DNA of 64,000 nucleotides, from the NCBI GenBank assembly GCA_008694505.1, contig VZDJ01007749.1, positions 8,702,601 through 8,766,600 of the forward strand. The letters are read 5' to 3'. Position numbers and translations under genes: made by a program. Shown piece after piece: positions 11,061 through 25,267 of the stretch (the stretch's first letter is position 1; each line of letters opens with the position of its first letter). The notes below the pieces were generated by a model, which saw nothing but the letters and a program-made list of their open reading frames with translations, did no database searches and was not told the origin of the DNA. This DNA is from Cyanoderma ruficeps (taxonomy: Eukaryota > Chordata > Aves > Passeriformes > Timaliidae).

Positions 11061-11471
11061 CCTAAATTAAAGAGAAGGGCAACGGAGCTGGTGAAGGGTC
11101 TGGAGCGCAAGTCCTGTGAGGAGCGGCTGAGCGTGTTTATCCAGGAGAAAAGGAGGCTCAGGGGTGACCTTATCGCTCTGGAAGGAGGGTGTGGCCGGGT
11201 GGGATCCGTCTCTTCTCTCAGGCAACCAGTGACAGGACAAGAAGACACAGCCTCGGGCTGCACCCGAGGTTGGACCTTAGGATGAATTCCATCACAGAAA
11301 GGGGTGATCAGACATTGGAATGGAATGCACAGGGACGTGGTGCACTCACCATCCCCGAAGGTGTTTAAGGAAAGACTGGATGTGGCACTTGGTGTCATGC
11401 TTTAGTTGACAGGGTGGTGTTCAGTCATAAGTTGGACTTGAGAGGTCTTTTCCAACCTAATTCTGTGAAAG
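11060..11471 (+). mobile_element. CR1 LINE, 5'-truncated 3' end
   Basis: Starts near AAGGGCAACGGAGCTGGTGA and runs through the typical CR1 3' region (GGAGAAAAGGAGGCTCAGGG, then CACCATCCCCGAAGGTGTTT) to the terminal GGTCTTTTCCAACCTAATTC. This is a non-coding 3' tail of the chicken-repeat-1 family, inserted at the distal edge of the KCTD3 CpG island. Open frames spanning the junction are accidental. Confidence 0.92.
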
Positions 11472-14400
11472 CCATGACTAGAGTGAGGGCTTACTCGGCC
11501 TTGCATCCCCCCACCCACAGGCACCCCAGGCTTAGGAGCTCAGGCCCTGGTAAATGCCAGTTCCAGATGAGATAGGCATAGAAACAGAAAGTTCCTTGAA
11601 AACTCGATGAGAAGGCAGTGGGCAGCGCTGTGGAGTTTAAAGCCTGGGTTGCAGCCCACAATCATTATTCAAATTCACCAATTAAAGGACAAAAATATTA
11701 GACATGACATATCCAAGCCCACAATGTGAGCTTTTCGGAAAAAAAATCTATCACAGCACCCCGTGAAGAGAAACTGAGGTGGAAATAAATGATAGTGTGG
11801 TTAGTAAAGGAAGTCATAAAATCATGGTTTATATTTTTGAAGGTAGGCTTTATGATCAATTTCTACACTCCAACAAGGAAAATGATAAGCAAACATGAGC
11901 CTAAATTTTAAGTGGAATTTGCCTAGACATTGAAAGCCCACTGGGAGGATCCAGGCTCTGTTTAAATCTAATGTCTTTCCATAGGACTGAATGAATAGAC
12001 TTCAAGCATGCTCAATGACTGTGTTTTGAAAACACACAGAAAGACTGTGTTTTGAGCCTAGGAGTAAACTGCTTGAAGTTACCTGGTTGCTTCCTCACTT
12101 GCATACCTTGGAAATTAAAGGTTTATTCTTCTAGTCATACTGTAGAGCCATATTGACCAAAGCTATGAAGATGCCCTTGCCAGACCATGAAGTTTTTTGG
12201 AGGAAGGAATTGTCTATCACAAGAGCCTATCACTGTTATAGAGAAACAAGCTGTGGTGGGTGTCGGGAGCTAAGTGTCTAACCAGCATAGTGTGTAAAAG
12301 TTGAGTACTTCTGTAATGTGTTCAGAATATGTAGGTACAGCTGCTTTGCTGGTGTGTTTGTGCCCTACAGCCCAAGGCAAAAGGAAAATTAAGAAGCAGC
12401 TGAACGTGTCACCAAGCCCTGGGCCTTCATGCTTTCTGTATGCTTGGGAGTCTGGCTGTAGCTTGCATTTCTTCTTGAGCTCAAGAAGAGACATGCTTTC
12501 AGATTTCTGCTGAGTTGTCTTCTCCTTTCATGGGAATTACAATAATAGGAAGTAATAAATGTTCAGGTGTGCTGTCAGGCACAGAAGGAGATTGATCAAC
12601 TTCTCTTATGTCCTGGTGGAGCCCTCTAACCATTAAAATATTGGATAAAAGAGTGGGATGGGATATTTCTTTTCCTGTTGTTGGGAAGAAGATTGACACT
12701 CCCTACTTCAAGCCCTCAGCTTGGCTCCTAAACCGTGTGTGCTTCGCAATGTCTAAAGACCATGAAATTTAAGTTTTGCTTATTCTTAAATAAAACTTAA
12801 CCATTAGTGGTATTTGTCACTCAATTAATGAAATTCCATCTGGGAAGAAGTAATGCAAGAAAATCAGCTGTGCATTGATGCATTCTCTGACAGCTGCAGT
12901 CCTCAAATGTTTCCACTAGATGCCTCTATTGTTATTAAACTTCCGAAATGTAATTCCTGTTTAGTCTAACCATTCAAGGCATGTTATCAAGACTTTTCCT
13001 CTAGATATTGCGGCTAAAGTACATGATTTCCACATCACTAAAAAAAACCCCCAAGCCCATTTTAAAGCACATCACATCACCTTTATACAATATTTATATA
13101 CAAAGCAACTTTACGTTGCTAGTTTCTGTGATCTAATTAATTCATAACCCTCTCCCATCAACCAGTCAAAGAAGGGTCACACATGGATCCATATGCAAAA
13201 AGTAGACATCTGAATAAAATATATGTACTTCTGAGTAATGATTGTACAGTTTAGGAAATAAGGAGGCCCATGCAATGGGTTATTGGCTCTGTGGTGGTGC
13301 ACAATGAAATTCGGTTTCTTTAATTGCAATAATTTAAACTAAGATTACAAGGAAGGATTTCTTACCCACGTTTTTCCCCTTGGGTATTAGTAGTTTTCTT
13401 GTGGAACATCCTGTATCCTGGCTAAGAAGATAATTCAAAAGAAGGCAAATTCTGCTGTATAAATTATATTAAGACACACTTCTCAATGGTACCCTTGCCT
13501 TTAGGCTCCTTAAAATAAAAGTCTAGGGGGAAGTTGCTACTCTTTGGCAAGTTTGCCATGTACCTGTTTTGCTAAGTTATTAACTGAGGAGCAGTGTGGC
13601 TCCCCAAGGAGCCAAGGGAAGTTTGGTAGTAAATTCCTTCCCTGCCTCCTAAATAGATCCATAGAGTGGGAGACTTTCTCACGAAACCTGAGACCTGTGT
13701 GACAGGGATCTTGTCTCTATAGCATCCTGTAAACTGTCAATATTAATTGCTGGTGTTACACAATAACAATGCCAAATAAAAACATTTCTACCATCTGCTC
13801 TAAAGGGAGGGGCCTTGGCACCTCCCTGGTAAAGTCACTCTGGAAAATGATGCCATGAGTCACTAGGAACAATGGTTCATGCATGCTCTGTTTTTCCTCA
13901 GCTTGGCTTACAATCACATTGCTTGAAGGGCCTAAAGTTTGAAGGTAATTCACTTTGTAGCCAGCGTCCAGTAAAGAGTGCAAGAATAACTTTAAATAGG
14001 CCACAGGGGAGAGAGGAAGCTCATGGGATTGGGTGGAGTGTGCATTTCTTCATTCCTGAACATATGGTTGTTGCTTGCAAATTAGAAAACAACCTTTCTT
14101 TTCAGCGTCCAGATGCTGTGCTGCTCAGTGGGTGGCTACCAAGTGGGTGGCTCCCTTTTCCCAGAGCAGCTCCACCCCACAGCTGAATAAAAGGGATGTT
14201 AGCAGAAATTTCTATAAAGGCCTCTTTTTCCCATCTTAAAATAGAACGAAAGGAAGGAGATGATCCAGAATCAGGTCAGAAGCAGCTTCCTAGAAGGGGA
14301 AGAAAGATTCATCAATGTTCTGTAAAGAACTATGTATCCGTGTGTGCTGAATCCCTGGAAAATTATTAAAACCTTCGTTTTCAGAAAAAAAAAAGGGCTT

Positions 14401-16689
14401 AATATCTTTGTGTTCAGCAGTTCTAGGGGAGATTTTTTAGTTTGGTCCCGTCCAGCATTTGTTCTCAGTTACCAAGTGTGGGATGTCCGCTACTCCTGCT
14501 ACAGAGCACTACAGAGTTCTGCTCCCCATATGACTGCCAGGACCACATGGCACTCAACAACTGCTCTGCCAGAATTTCTGCATTTGGTATGTTCCCCTGC
14601 TAAATTTAAAAAATAAAAATTGAAAAGAACCCAAGTCTACCATATTTTTGAAAAGTTCCTCTTCTTTGTAGTCATCTACACAAATACAGTATGCAGGTGT
14701 TAAATTTATCACAACCTAATAATTTTCAGTATATTCAGGTGGGGCTGGGTGAGCTGAGACAGCTCAAGTGCAGTAAATTCACAAGTGATTTTACTAGTAC
14801 ATGCAGTGTCCACAGCGTGGGGCTGTTTGCTAGTACATGTCTGTTGTGAAAACCCAGGCTTTTTTGCTTCGGGGCAGAGGAAGAACACCACTGCTGCAGA
14901 CTCTGCTTTGATTTGAAAGCCCCTTGAAATTTGTGTGGAATGGATGCATTTGTGTTCGTCACTTAAGTCATTCAGCTGAAGTTTTCTACATTTCTGTATG
15001 GTGCCAGATTCTCTTTATGATCTGGATGTAGTTAGTAAACAAATATCTTCCCCAAGACTGTAATCTATCCTACACAAACAGGGTTAGGTTGTAGTAAAGG
15101 AGCAGAGCTTCGTTTATGTTGGACTGCTGTGCATTAAGCATCCCTGTTCTTCAGTCTGAGTTTGTAAGAGCCGCCGAGAGGTTTAACAACATGAGACTTT
15201 CTAAAGAACAAAACACAAATGTTGAATAGAGATGTATCAGATATATCTGTGAAAAACTTTGATATACCCACTTATGTTGTTCTCGTATGCTCCTTCTGTC
15301 ATTTTTCAGCCCATCAAGGTCGATTATGCTCAAGCATTTTAACACTTGCTTTGTGGTTCCTTGTTTCAATTGCAACAATTGAAGAGTTAGAGACACACTT
15401 CACATTCTGTATGTGAAGTTGATCCTGGAACACCAAAAAGAGCATTTTGACTACTGTGAACTAAAAGAACTGTCATTTGGTCTAACCTACCAGCAAAATA
15501 ACTCTATGCAACACCTTCTTCCTCAGTTTGACTCTTACCCTATGTTTGTATTAGACCTGGATGTCTTTCTGAAAGGCTGATGGACAGCCTTTGGAATCCA
15601 ATCCACTGCATCAGCAGGTGACCGGCATTTAATTACCTCTCTGTGTGAAACTCCTGCCATCTCCGCTATACATTCCTGTCCACATTCATTTTACAGCCAT
15701 CAGTTTGCCTTCTAATGAAGAAATGTTGAAGTGGATATTCAGTTGGGTATTTGTGGGCTGATCTACTCGCTGCTGTGAAAACCAAAGTCTCATACCATAC
15801 AACAGCACAAGGGGGCATGAGTTTTCAAAATATTTTCTTGTTGATTGGTTTTCATTGCTGCCTTTGCCTGAAGGAAGAGATACCTACTAATTCCTAGAAG
15901 TCCTTCCAGCTCGATCCTTTCATCGAGTTGATGGGTACTTAAATGCAGATATCCAGAAAAGTGCCCTGAACTTACATTGCCTCATTTACTGCAAAGGGAT
16001 CAAAACTGTGCTGTTTCCATTTTTACTCACTGTTTTTTTGAAATTACACATGTGGGTGTAAACATCTTGGTGAAGCTTTTGGAGGTTCAAAATATAAATT
16101 TAATCATCAATACCAATCTATTCTTCATCACTGATAATATTTTAAACAGTAACACCTATAAGGTCCGCACCTTGCCTAAGTGACTGTCAACCAGCACTTA
16201 GCAAAACATATGTGAGTGTATATTTATATATATATATATAAACATTTCATGCTTGTTTCTAGATGGGTAAGAAAAAATGATTTTAGCAACTATTTCATTT
16301 ACAATGATTTTAATAGCTAAGTTAGTGCCCAAAATTTTTGTCTTTGGAGTGGAAGACTGCTCTTGCCTGTTCTGTCTAAAATTGTTGGAGGAGGAGGATT
16401 GTTTGTACTCTCTGCACATCTCTTCATGAGAGCTTTTTGTTATGTTGGCCACTACCTGCATATTCCTCTTTTCCTTGAGTGAGTGAACATATTTCACTAA
16501 ATTTCATTTTTCTAAGGTGTGTTTCATGACAGCTTCTTTGATCTACATCACTGTAGCAGAACAAGCCTCAGAAAAAAAAGGAAATTTAGCCGTGCTTATG
16601 GCTGCTTTACCATAAAGAGTTTGAGTAGTCATTTGAGCAGAGCACTGGAGCTGGAGCACGCCAGTGAGCTCACACAGCACTACCATCCT
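11472..16689. other. Intergenic, no gene recognised
   Basis: AT-rich single-copy-looking DNA upstream of KCTD3. A short direct repeat (GACTGTGTTTTGA twice near 12018-12060) and an AT microsatellite near 16225 are the only structures noted. Open frames are short and show no recognisable domain. Confidence 0.7.
16225..16241. repeat. (TA)8 microsatellite
   Basis: Uninterrupted TA dinucleotides, preceded by a related TATATT stretch. Confidence 0.9.
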
Positions 16690-16915
16690 TGCTGTTGATG
16701 CACGGGCTGCATGAGCAGACAGGGAGGTGGATTGACAACTGGCTGAACAGCCAAAGCCAGGGGGTGGTGATCAGTGGCATGAAGTCTAATAGAAGACCAA
16801 TTCACATTTGGATATGTCTCAGGGCAGCCAGCCATAGCTGGCCCTGAACAGGGGGGCTGGACCAGATGATCTCCAGAGTTTCCTTCCAACCTCAACCACT
16901 CTGTGATTCTCTGAA
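16690..16915 (+). mobile_element. CR1 LINE fragment, reverse-transcriptase piece fused to 3' terminus
   Basis: 16700-16805 resembles the CR1 reverse-transcriptase segment (GTGGATTGACAACTGGCTGA, then GTGGTGATCAGTGG, then CTCAGGG). At about 16830 it jumps to the 3' terminus: GGCTGGACCAGATGATCTCC, TTCCTTCCAACCTCAACCA and CTGTGATTCTCT. The middle of the element (end of the RT region and most of the 3' tail) is missing, so this is an internally deleted, inactive copy. Confidence 0.85.
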
Positions 16916-19900
16916 TATGGCTGTGTGTTTTAAGAATGCCTTTGGCTTTTCAAACCACAGAGAACTGTGGTTTCAGAGCTTCCTTTGGTGGCTATTAGCA
17001 ATCTTTGTGACAATGCATCCTTCTAACACACATTCTAGAATCCTATATCTTAAATAATGAGGTTTAGGTAATGTTGAAACTACTAAAGCCTTCCATACAA
17101 TTAAAGAGAGCATGTGATTTTTTTTTCTCTAGCAGCCAGTGCAGGTACAGCATCTGTAATTTCACCTTACCAAATTCTATTCCTTGCAGGATGTTGTTCT
17201 CTAGTTACTTATCATATTTTGCCAGGCTTTAAGCATTTAGGCTGAAATTTTCCAGGTTGTGTGTCTTCCATGGTCTCTGTTTGAAAACTGAGAACACTGA
17301 AAACTCTTCTGGATACCTAAAATAGGGAGGCAAGGTCTCATATTAGAGAGGCTAACAATTCTTGGGTTTACTTGAAATATTTAAGCATGACTTCAAATTT
17401 GGCAAGATAATCTCCTTTTAATATGGGGGAGTAATCTAATGAACAGCCACTGAAATCTGACCAAACTATTAGTATCTGAAAGCCTAAATCCCAGCTGTTC
17501 AAAACTAACCTAAACTTTTAAAGCATATTCTGGAAAATATTACTTGGAAAGACTTGTCAAACTTACAAATGTCCTTAGCTCATTATTATTGGACCAATAG
17601 ATATTTCAATGCATTTTAAGCAAATTTCCATTTATGAAGCAGCTATCCCTTTCTTCCTCCTGGAATAAAGTGTAATTAAGAGTCTTCCAGGGAGGAACTG
17701 GGGAGCAATGATTAGGCCTGTACATGCAGGTAGAGAGAACCTTGATCCCCAGCTGCTGTGCAACACAGCTGCTGATTCCAAACTGGCCTGAGTGGTCCAT
17801 GAGAATTAGAAAGACCCAGAGTCAAGAGAGGGGGAGAGCCAAATTTTGCAGGTCACCTGGAAGAGTCCTGACAATTTTACCTTCCCTTCATTTGTTCTCC
17901 CTATTCTCATCTTCACTGATGATGATTTCCGATGGTGGGGTTCCTTTGTTGTGTGATGTGATTTTCTTTGTCTCTCGTCTCTCAGAGCTGCATGGCAGAA
18001 ACCTCTGTTATTTTGGCATGGTTCATTAGCAGTATGTCAAACAACAAGAATGTTTTAAAATACAAAATCCACTTCTAACAATACATAAAGTAAAAGGCAA
18101 AACTGCATTATTTTCACACCTTGCCAGAACAATTTTTTCTTACCACAGAAGCAATTAATGTTGCATCACCTTTCTTTTCATATTACAGTCACAGTGCTTG
18201 ACTCAGGAAAGGTAATTTTCAGTTTTCTGTGTTACCATTGCATACACACATGAAGTCATATTTGTGGAAAAAAAAATAAATTGATTTTGAATAAAACTTC
18301 TGAAATCGCTTGGGCAGCTAGAAATGAATAATAAAGAAAACATTCACCACTTCTTGAAATGGACTCATTACAATGAAGATTGCCAATATTTTTTTCCTTT
18401 CATGATTCCGGCAAAAATAAATCCCTAGAAATGCTGCAAAGATAAAAAAAAATCTTCCATAGCATATTTCAACTCTGCAGAGTAGAACTAAGACTTCTGT
18501 TCAAAAATCTATTAAAATATTATCTTAGCTAATATTACTAGAGGGACAAAAATATTAACTATGGAAGGTTTTTCATTACATGGAAGTCTCCAGCCATGGC
18601 TCAGACAGAGACCATTACTGTCATTTCACATTTATATCAATTAGTGTTCTATCCTTACCTTGCATACTGCTTTTCAGCTTGTCATCAGATATTGAAATAG
18701 AAATGTGAAAGATTTCCTTGGGGGTACGGTTTAGGGAGGCAGAGAAAGTAATTTAGAGAAGATGTTTGAGGGAATGAGTTGTGAAAGAAGAGTGGAAGCC
18801 ACATTCTGGAGAAAGTATAACAGTTAATATTGAAAGCTCCTTGCTTTAAGTCAGTATTAAAAAAAACAACTAAGACGATCTTTCAAACTTTGATGATAGC
18901 CATAAGAATACAAAGATATAAATTAGCAAATAGAAGAAAAGATGTCTGTTCTCATTTGCAGTCTGTGACCCAAGTAAACAGAAGAAAATGCATCTGAAAT
19001 ATAACAAGGATGCAAAAAAATGAAAAAATGATTTTATATTTTTATTAATATATCCTGCTTTTAAACAAAATTAGCCATGCATGTACATAATGAAAATACC
19101 CGTAGTTACACTACATGTTCATTATAAGCAAAATGTCACCTCATGGTTGTAAGAAACACATAGTTCTGTTGTTCAATAAATTTCTGATACAGGATTTCCA
19201 AATTGTTGTATGATACATTTACTTTTGGACATTGGAAATCATTGAAGTGGCTTAAAAGGGACTCACTTTCAGCCGGTGGGAACCTTGCTGTTTCTAAAGT
19301 TGGCTTGAAAATATCCCCATCTGAAAATCCAAATATTTAGTTATGCAAATTGGTATGTTATTTTCAAACTCATGACTATAAAGTCCAATATGCTTTAGCA
19401 GTCCCTCAAGTCAGAGTTAAAAAAATTCCAGCTATGGATTTTTCACCTCCAGGTTGGCAGAGAAATGCTGCATAATTACAGGTTACAAGCTGGTTGATGG
19501 TGACTTCATGAGTCACACAAAAGGATAATGAGACATTTATTTTATAAAATGCATTTAATGAGTAATGTTTCTACTTATTCCTTTCTCATTTAAATGGATA
19601 CTTTAGGTGTATATCTCTGATTTCCTACATTTCCAGAAAAAACTCTTCACATACTGCAATATACATACCAGTTTTTGAATCATGGGCTTTTCTGATTTTT
19701 GTTAAATTGTCAGTTTAATAACACAAGATGTGAAAAGACAGTCAACACCACATCAGATAAAATACCAGTAGCAGCTCGCTGGGAGTAAAATAGCAGCAGT
19801 GCAGTTTCACTCCAAACCTCTTCATAGAACTATGTTTCTTAATGCCATTTAAATGACATTCACACCTGATATGGAAAACAATTAATTTTAAAATGCTTTA

Positions 19901-22900
19901 ATGTAATAATATGTAAATATATAATACATAAACTATATCTTCACCTAATATTATCTGCATTTGTGTTCATTTTTTTTTATTCTTAATTTATAGGATTATG
20001 AAATGTACGTTTGTTTTTGAAGAGCTGGGGATGCCGTTTCTGGCTTGTAAATCTTCAAATTGATTAATTAAGCACTTAATGTATTACCATATTTCTAATC
20101 TCGGAAACATTATATTTTAAACAACAACAAAAAAAGTTTGTTGCATTTCTCCAGGCTCGCACCTCTGTGTTTCACCATTTACCCCATTCTAGCCTCTTTA
20201 TCAGACCACTTCTTTTTCTCCAGTCACCCATCCAGCACAGGCTCCCCTCTCAGAATGCAGTCAGCAGCTACTCCAAATCTCTTACTGGCATATGTCACAC
20301 ACAAACATTCAAGTCACTGTTTCCCTTGGCCACCAGGTTGTGTTGCAGAGAAAGAATCCAGTTTCCAACCAATAAGAAAATACTTTCTTTCCTATTCAGG
20401 ATCACAGAGTTGAACTGAGAGCCCAGACTGGAGTAAAGGGATACTGTTGAATCTGATCTGAACTTAATGCCATGGTTATAGTAGGTTTGCTAACAGCACA
20501 GCACAAATGCTTTAATAATTTTCAGACCTTCTTAAGGACCACAATATCTGCTTGTCATCCTGCTGATGACAATGGTCACTGTCAGGTCCTTCTTTATATC
20601 CAGGCTGTAGTGACCACATTTAAACAACAGAAATGTGCCTTCCTAACCTTGTCACTGACTGGATATCTTATGCCTGGAAGGACAACCAGACTTTATCCTA
20701 TGTAAAGTAAATGTGCTGGGTTGTTTCTTTTTTGGGGATTTTTTTGCTTCATGTCCAGTTCCTGTGGAGCTTCCTTTTCTTTGAGTTATATAATGTAGTG
20801 GCTTCAGAAGGTTTTTTTCTCTTTTTCAGTCAAGCCCAATGAAATGCATGCCAACTATTCAGGGAAGAAATGAAACTCTTCATCCTGCGTGTTGTAAATG
20901 CATGAAGATTATCACTAATGCATTCAGGACAATGACTTTTCTTCATGACGGAAGCAATATAAAGTCTAAGATATCGTTGGTTTTGTTGAAAAGATCTGAA
21001 CTTGATGCCCACATAAAACGCATTGTTTTAATGTCATTAACAATATTTTCTGATGATGAATCACCTTACAGAAAACACACAGCTATTTCTTATTGTGTTA
21101 GTCTCTTAAAATTGAAAAGAAACTTAAATTTGGGAACTGTTTAAACCACAATACATTAAAATCTTTACAGAATCAGTGATATGGGAAAAAAAGAAATACT
21201 AATATTTTTCATTATTGAATATACAGCAAAAAAATTAGAAATTACCGAACAATATGGAAATGCTGCATACTTGCTGAATATTGATGTTACTTAAACCAAA
21301 TCATCTGAATTTATATTTGAAGTTTTTTATATCATGACCAATATGTTGCTATTTAAGAGCTACTCTGTTCAAAGTAAAAAGGATATATACATAAAAGCAA
21401 AAAAGGATGATCAACTTAAACCAGTCAAAAGATAAACCCATTTTAATGGACTGGCTGTAACATGAAAATAGGCAGCATTTATGATCCATCTAAATGGATG
21501 TGAAGAGAATGATTAAGTATTCATCTGAGAGCCATATGACATTGAGGTGGGTTTTCTTTTTAGTCCCTAGGAAAAAAAATCAAATGTAATGGAAAGTAAA
21601 AGCTCTACATGCTTTGAGTGCACTTTTTGGATGTCCAAAAAAACAAAAGTGTTTAAGTCAAGAGGGTAGTAAAAGAGGATATGGGGAGTTGAGTGCACTT
21701 TTCTTCAATCTCATTAGTTATATTGAGAATAGCCAAAAACTGAATGACAATTTTACTTAAATTCTGTGATTTTCAGGGCTTTGCCTATTTGGCCATAGCA
21801 TTAACTGTAACAGTTTTAATGTACTTCACTCTAAATAATAAAATATTAATACTGTTCTTTCCTTCTTTTAAAAAGGAGAAAATGTCCTCATTTAGGCATT
21901 GTATATGACTGTAAACAAAGTTATTGCTTGTTGGGCTTCCAAAAGAACTGCCTACATTCTAATTTAATTGTTTTTTCTATCTACTTTTCAGGCATTTACC
22001 CAATTATTCTCTCATAAAATAAAACTAACAAATCATAAAGCTGTTTTCAAAGTTTAAAAAGGGCTATTTTACTACTATTTACTTGGCATTTCATATCATT
22101 CTCCCTTTAAAAAAATAAATAAATGTTCTTGAGAATTGGTATTTTAATAGCTCGAGACCATGAAAATGTATTCTCTATAGGAGTACCTGAAGAAAAAGAA
22201 AGTTTCTCATCCTTTTAGTCTATGTATAGATGAACATTGTCATATTTCTAACATTGTTCCTTATCTAAAGCTTCATCAGGTGCCTGTAATGATTCATGTA
22301 AATATATTGCACGTAGCAAAAGATATTGCAGAGTTATGTATTTAAATAGGAAAAAACCACCCACAACTAAACACCACAGATTCATAAGACTACAGTAAGT
22401 GTAAAAGTCAGGGAGTTTTCTTATCGTTAGGTAGTGCTTGGCCTATAATCTTAAATGCTCTTTTAAGGTATGTCTGATCCTAAAGGGATGATCATACCTG
22501 CTTCTCTCTCTGACGCCCTTCAAATGCAAATCCACAGAGGTCCCAATTTACAGCTAACCAAGGGCACCTTTGATTTACAAACATTTCTTCAAAGTCTGCC
22601 AGAAAGTGAGATCCTTTCCGGATCACTCTCCATAGTAAATGAGAAAGAATTTTAAAATAAGTGATACTCAGCTGTGATTGTCCCGGAGATTAGGGCAAAC
22701 CATAGAATTAGACAATTCTAATTCACGGAGCTTGTATTTCCTCCTTCTCTTTTTCTTGTAGTGAAAATCTGCTATGATTCTTTATAAAATGTTAGGACAG
22801 TCTCAGAGAAGCCTCCCTTTCTTAGTTCTGGCAGCCAACAAGCAGTGAAATGCCCCTCCATGAGGAGGAATAGACAAACAAATCTCCTCTTTCAATTTAT

Positions 22901-23975
22901 TCACTGCTGAAGAAAAATTATTGGCTTTGACTTCCAAATATTGCCAAAGCTTAAATTCTTATATTAGCAATGATTAGTACTTTGGGCCATGAGTCTCAAA
23001 TTGAAGGAGAAGCAAGCAGTTCAAGATATTCTTCCTTAAAATAAGGGAAGAAACTCTGCATTCTATTCCACTGTTTTAGAATATTAATACATTTGGAATA
23101 TCTAAAGACATGTTCCCCCAGAAAGTGTTCTTTAAAAGCAAAAACATAAAACATGATGTTGCTTTAAAAAGAAAAAAAAAATTATCTTGTAGGGCTGAGC
23201 TCCCCAGGATCAGATCAAGGTATCTATTCACAGGGTAAACTTTCCCCAGTATGATCTATCCAATATGGGCTGTGGTTTACCTTTTAAAGGTCTGAAAAAC
23301 ATCACTGTAAACCAGGCAAGGAGTTGGTCTCTGTATTTGATTTCTGTTAGAACAGCTCTTCAAGCTCAATGCAAATAGAAAGCAAAATGTGGACAAAAAT
23401 GCAGTAGTATTTCTATATGGAATCATAGATAATAATATTTAAAGTACTGTATAAAAATAACCTTGTGTTTTAGAAGTGTTCGTCCCCATTCCCTGCCTTT
23501 GCTTCAAGTAAATCAGAATTTCAAACTTTAAGTTTCATGCAGCTTAGGATAAAATATCTGAATCTTTTACCCCTGAGTCACCTGAATCTTACCATTACTG
23601 ACAGTGATGCTGAACACATACCCCTCAGAGTAACCCCTTGGGTTTAAAAACGTTGGAGTAACAGACTCTTTTACTTGCCCAACAATTGATTGAGTTTTCT
23701 GATCTCTTCTGGGGTTTTTAAATGAGTTAAAAGCATGGCTCTTTCCTAGTGTTCTTTGCAGTATTACTGTCTATGCTCCAGAATGTTGATCCTAAGCAGG
23801 ATGAATAATAACACAAAAAACATTAATAAAACCATAATCAAGCTTTATGAGAACATATATTTAGCAATGGGGTAACCTCAAGAGAAACAGAAATGCGTAT
23901 GCTGGAACACTGAGAAGGAAATGGTAAACTATACTGATCTTACACATCAAAGTTCTATTTGGATTTACTAATCAA
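16916..23975. other. Intergenic, no gene recognised
   Basis: About 7 kb of strongly AT-rich sequence. A 62-codon plus-strand frame at 22470-22655 and overlapping frames at 20138-20418 lack family resemblance and splice context. No transposable element was recognised; it may include conserved non-coding sequence, which cannot be judged from one species. Confidence 0.65.
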
Positions 23976-24241
23976 TCATCCAGAGGCAGGATTTCCTTTA
24001 TTCTCAATGGTCACAGTTCCATCAGCATTTATATCAACAGCCTGAGAAAAGGCCTGAAGCAAAAGCATTTTTGATTTAGACTGCTTCTCTTTGCAAGCAC
24101 AATCAATTTTATTCCTCCATATAGACAACCACTCAGAGTTCTTATGGCCAAACTGATTAAAATTAAATCTCTTTTCTAAGATAGAATTCAGTAGAAAACT
24201 TCTGTGTTTGCTAAGTTTTTGAGGCCTGCATGGAAATACAC
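23976..24241 (-). other. Candidate terminal exon of an unknown minus-strand transcript
   Basis: A minus-strand frame runs 171 codons to a TGA at 23976. Its composition changes exactly at a strong splice acceptor (poly-T then TTTTTGTTCAG, ending at 24242). Upstream of it the translation looks like random AT-rich DNA. Downstream are 87 codons of mixed, Lys/Ser/Asn-rich, protein-like sequence, beginning VFPCRPQKLSKHRSFLLNSI and ending with DINADGTVTIEN, an EF-hand-like D-x-N-x-D-G-x-V pattern, then KGNPASG. Phase requires one base from the previous exon. I do not recognise the protein and found no convincing partner exon. It may be a genuine last exon, an old pseudogene or chance. Confidence 0.22.
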
Positions 24242-24849
24242 CTGAACAAAAAAAAATCCTTTTTTTTTTTCCATACGTGTAAGACAAGAAGTTGCTAATT
24301 CTGAAATCAGCAATAGTTTGTGGGTTTTGTTTTTTCCAGATGAGCACACAAACTTCTGGAGAAAAAATATTATGACACCAAAACATTATTGTCTCTGGGA
24401 ACAATTTTATGAAGAGATAAATTCTTTGCTGGTCATGGGCATTATAAAAGATGCTAAGAAAGAAAGAATACACATTGACCTCTTGAAACAAATTGGAAAA
24501 ACAATAGCTGTGCTATTAACAATAGCCAGGCCCCATCAGCAGTTTGGTACTGACATGGAAGGGAGGAATCCCAGCTACTGAGCCACTAAAATCATTTCTG
24601 TGATGTTGTGTGTTTCTTGGCAGTCTTCTAGCCACATGATGAGGTCTGATATTGCTTAATTTGTAAAAACTGAATTGATTACTGGCTAGAAATAGTGGAG
24701 TCCCAGCTGAAGTATACCTTGCTTTTCATTCTGGACTCTCCAAGCCATGTTAAGTAGGTAAAGATCAGGAAGAAACATATGTAGGAAGAGAGGTCATTGG
24801 ACAGCCGAATCACTATAAAAGTGGAAGTGTTGTGTAACACCTTTTTGTC

Positions 24850-25267
24850 TAGGAGAGGCTGGAAAATGTCCAGAGAAGGGCAAGGAAGCTGGTGAAGGGT
24901 CTGGAGCACAAGCCCTGTGAGGAGTGAGAGTGAGCTGGGGGTGTTTAGCCTGGAGAAAAGGAGACTCAGGGGTGACCTCACCACTCTCTGCAGCTCCCAG
25001 AAAGGAGGATGTATCCAGATGGGGCTCAGTCTCTTCTCCCAAGAAACAATAGGGGATGGCCCCAAGTTTCACCAGGGGAGGTTTAGGTTGAATAAAGTGT
25101 TGGCAAGCACTGGAACCAGCTGAAGTGGTTGAGTCACCATCCCTGGAGGTATTTAAAAGGTATGCAGGTATTGTACTTGGGGACATGATTCTGTGGTGGA
25201 TTTGAGTGTTAGGTTAATGGTTGGACATGATGGTCTTAAAGGTCTTTTCCAACTTAAATGATTCTAC
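24850..25267 (+). mobile_element. CR1 LINE, 5'-truncated 3' end
   Basis: Canonical CR1 tail: AGGAGAGGCTGGAAAATGTC, then AGAAGGGCAAGGAAGCTGGT, TAGCCTGGAGAAAAGGAGAC and CACCATCCCTGGAGGTATTT, ending GGTCTTTTCCAACTTAAATG and ATTCTAC. Same part of the element and same orientation as the copy at 11.1 kb, and well preserved. It does not reach the coding region. Confidence 0.94.

Noticed and set aside
10511..11065. 185-codon plus-strand frame in the CpG island
   Set aside because: Low-complexity Gly/Ala/Arg/Pro translation caused by GC-rich DNA; antisense to KCTD3 exon 1.
10791..11285. 165-codon plus-strand frame
   Set aside because: Runs from the CpG island into CR1 sequence; no conserved domain.
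10763..11398. 212-codon minus-strand frame
   Set aside because: Spans the CR1 tail and the CpG island, so it is a chimera of repeat and GC-rich DNA.
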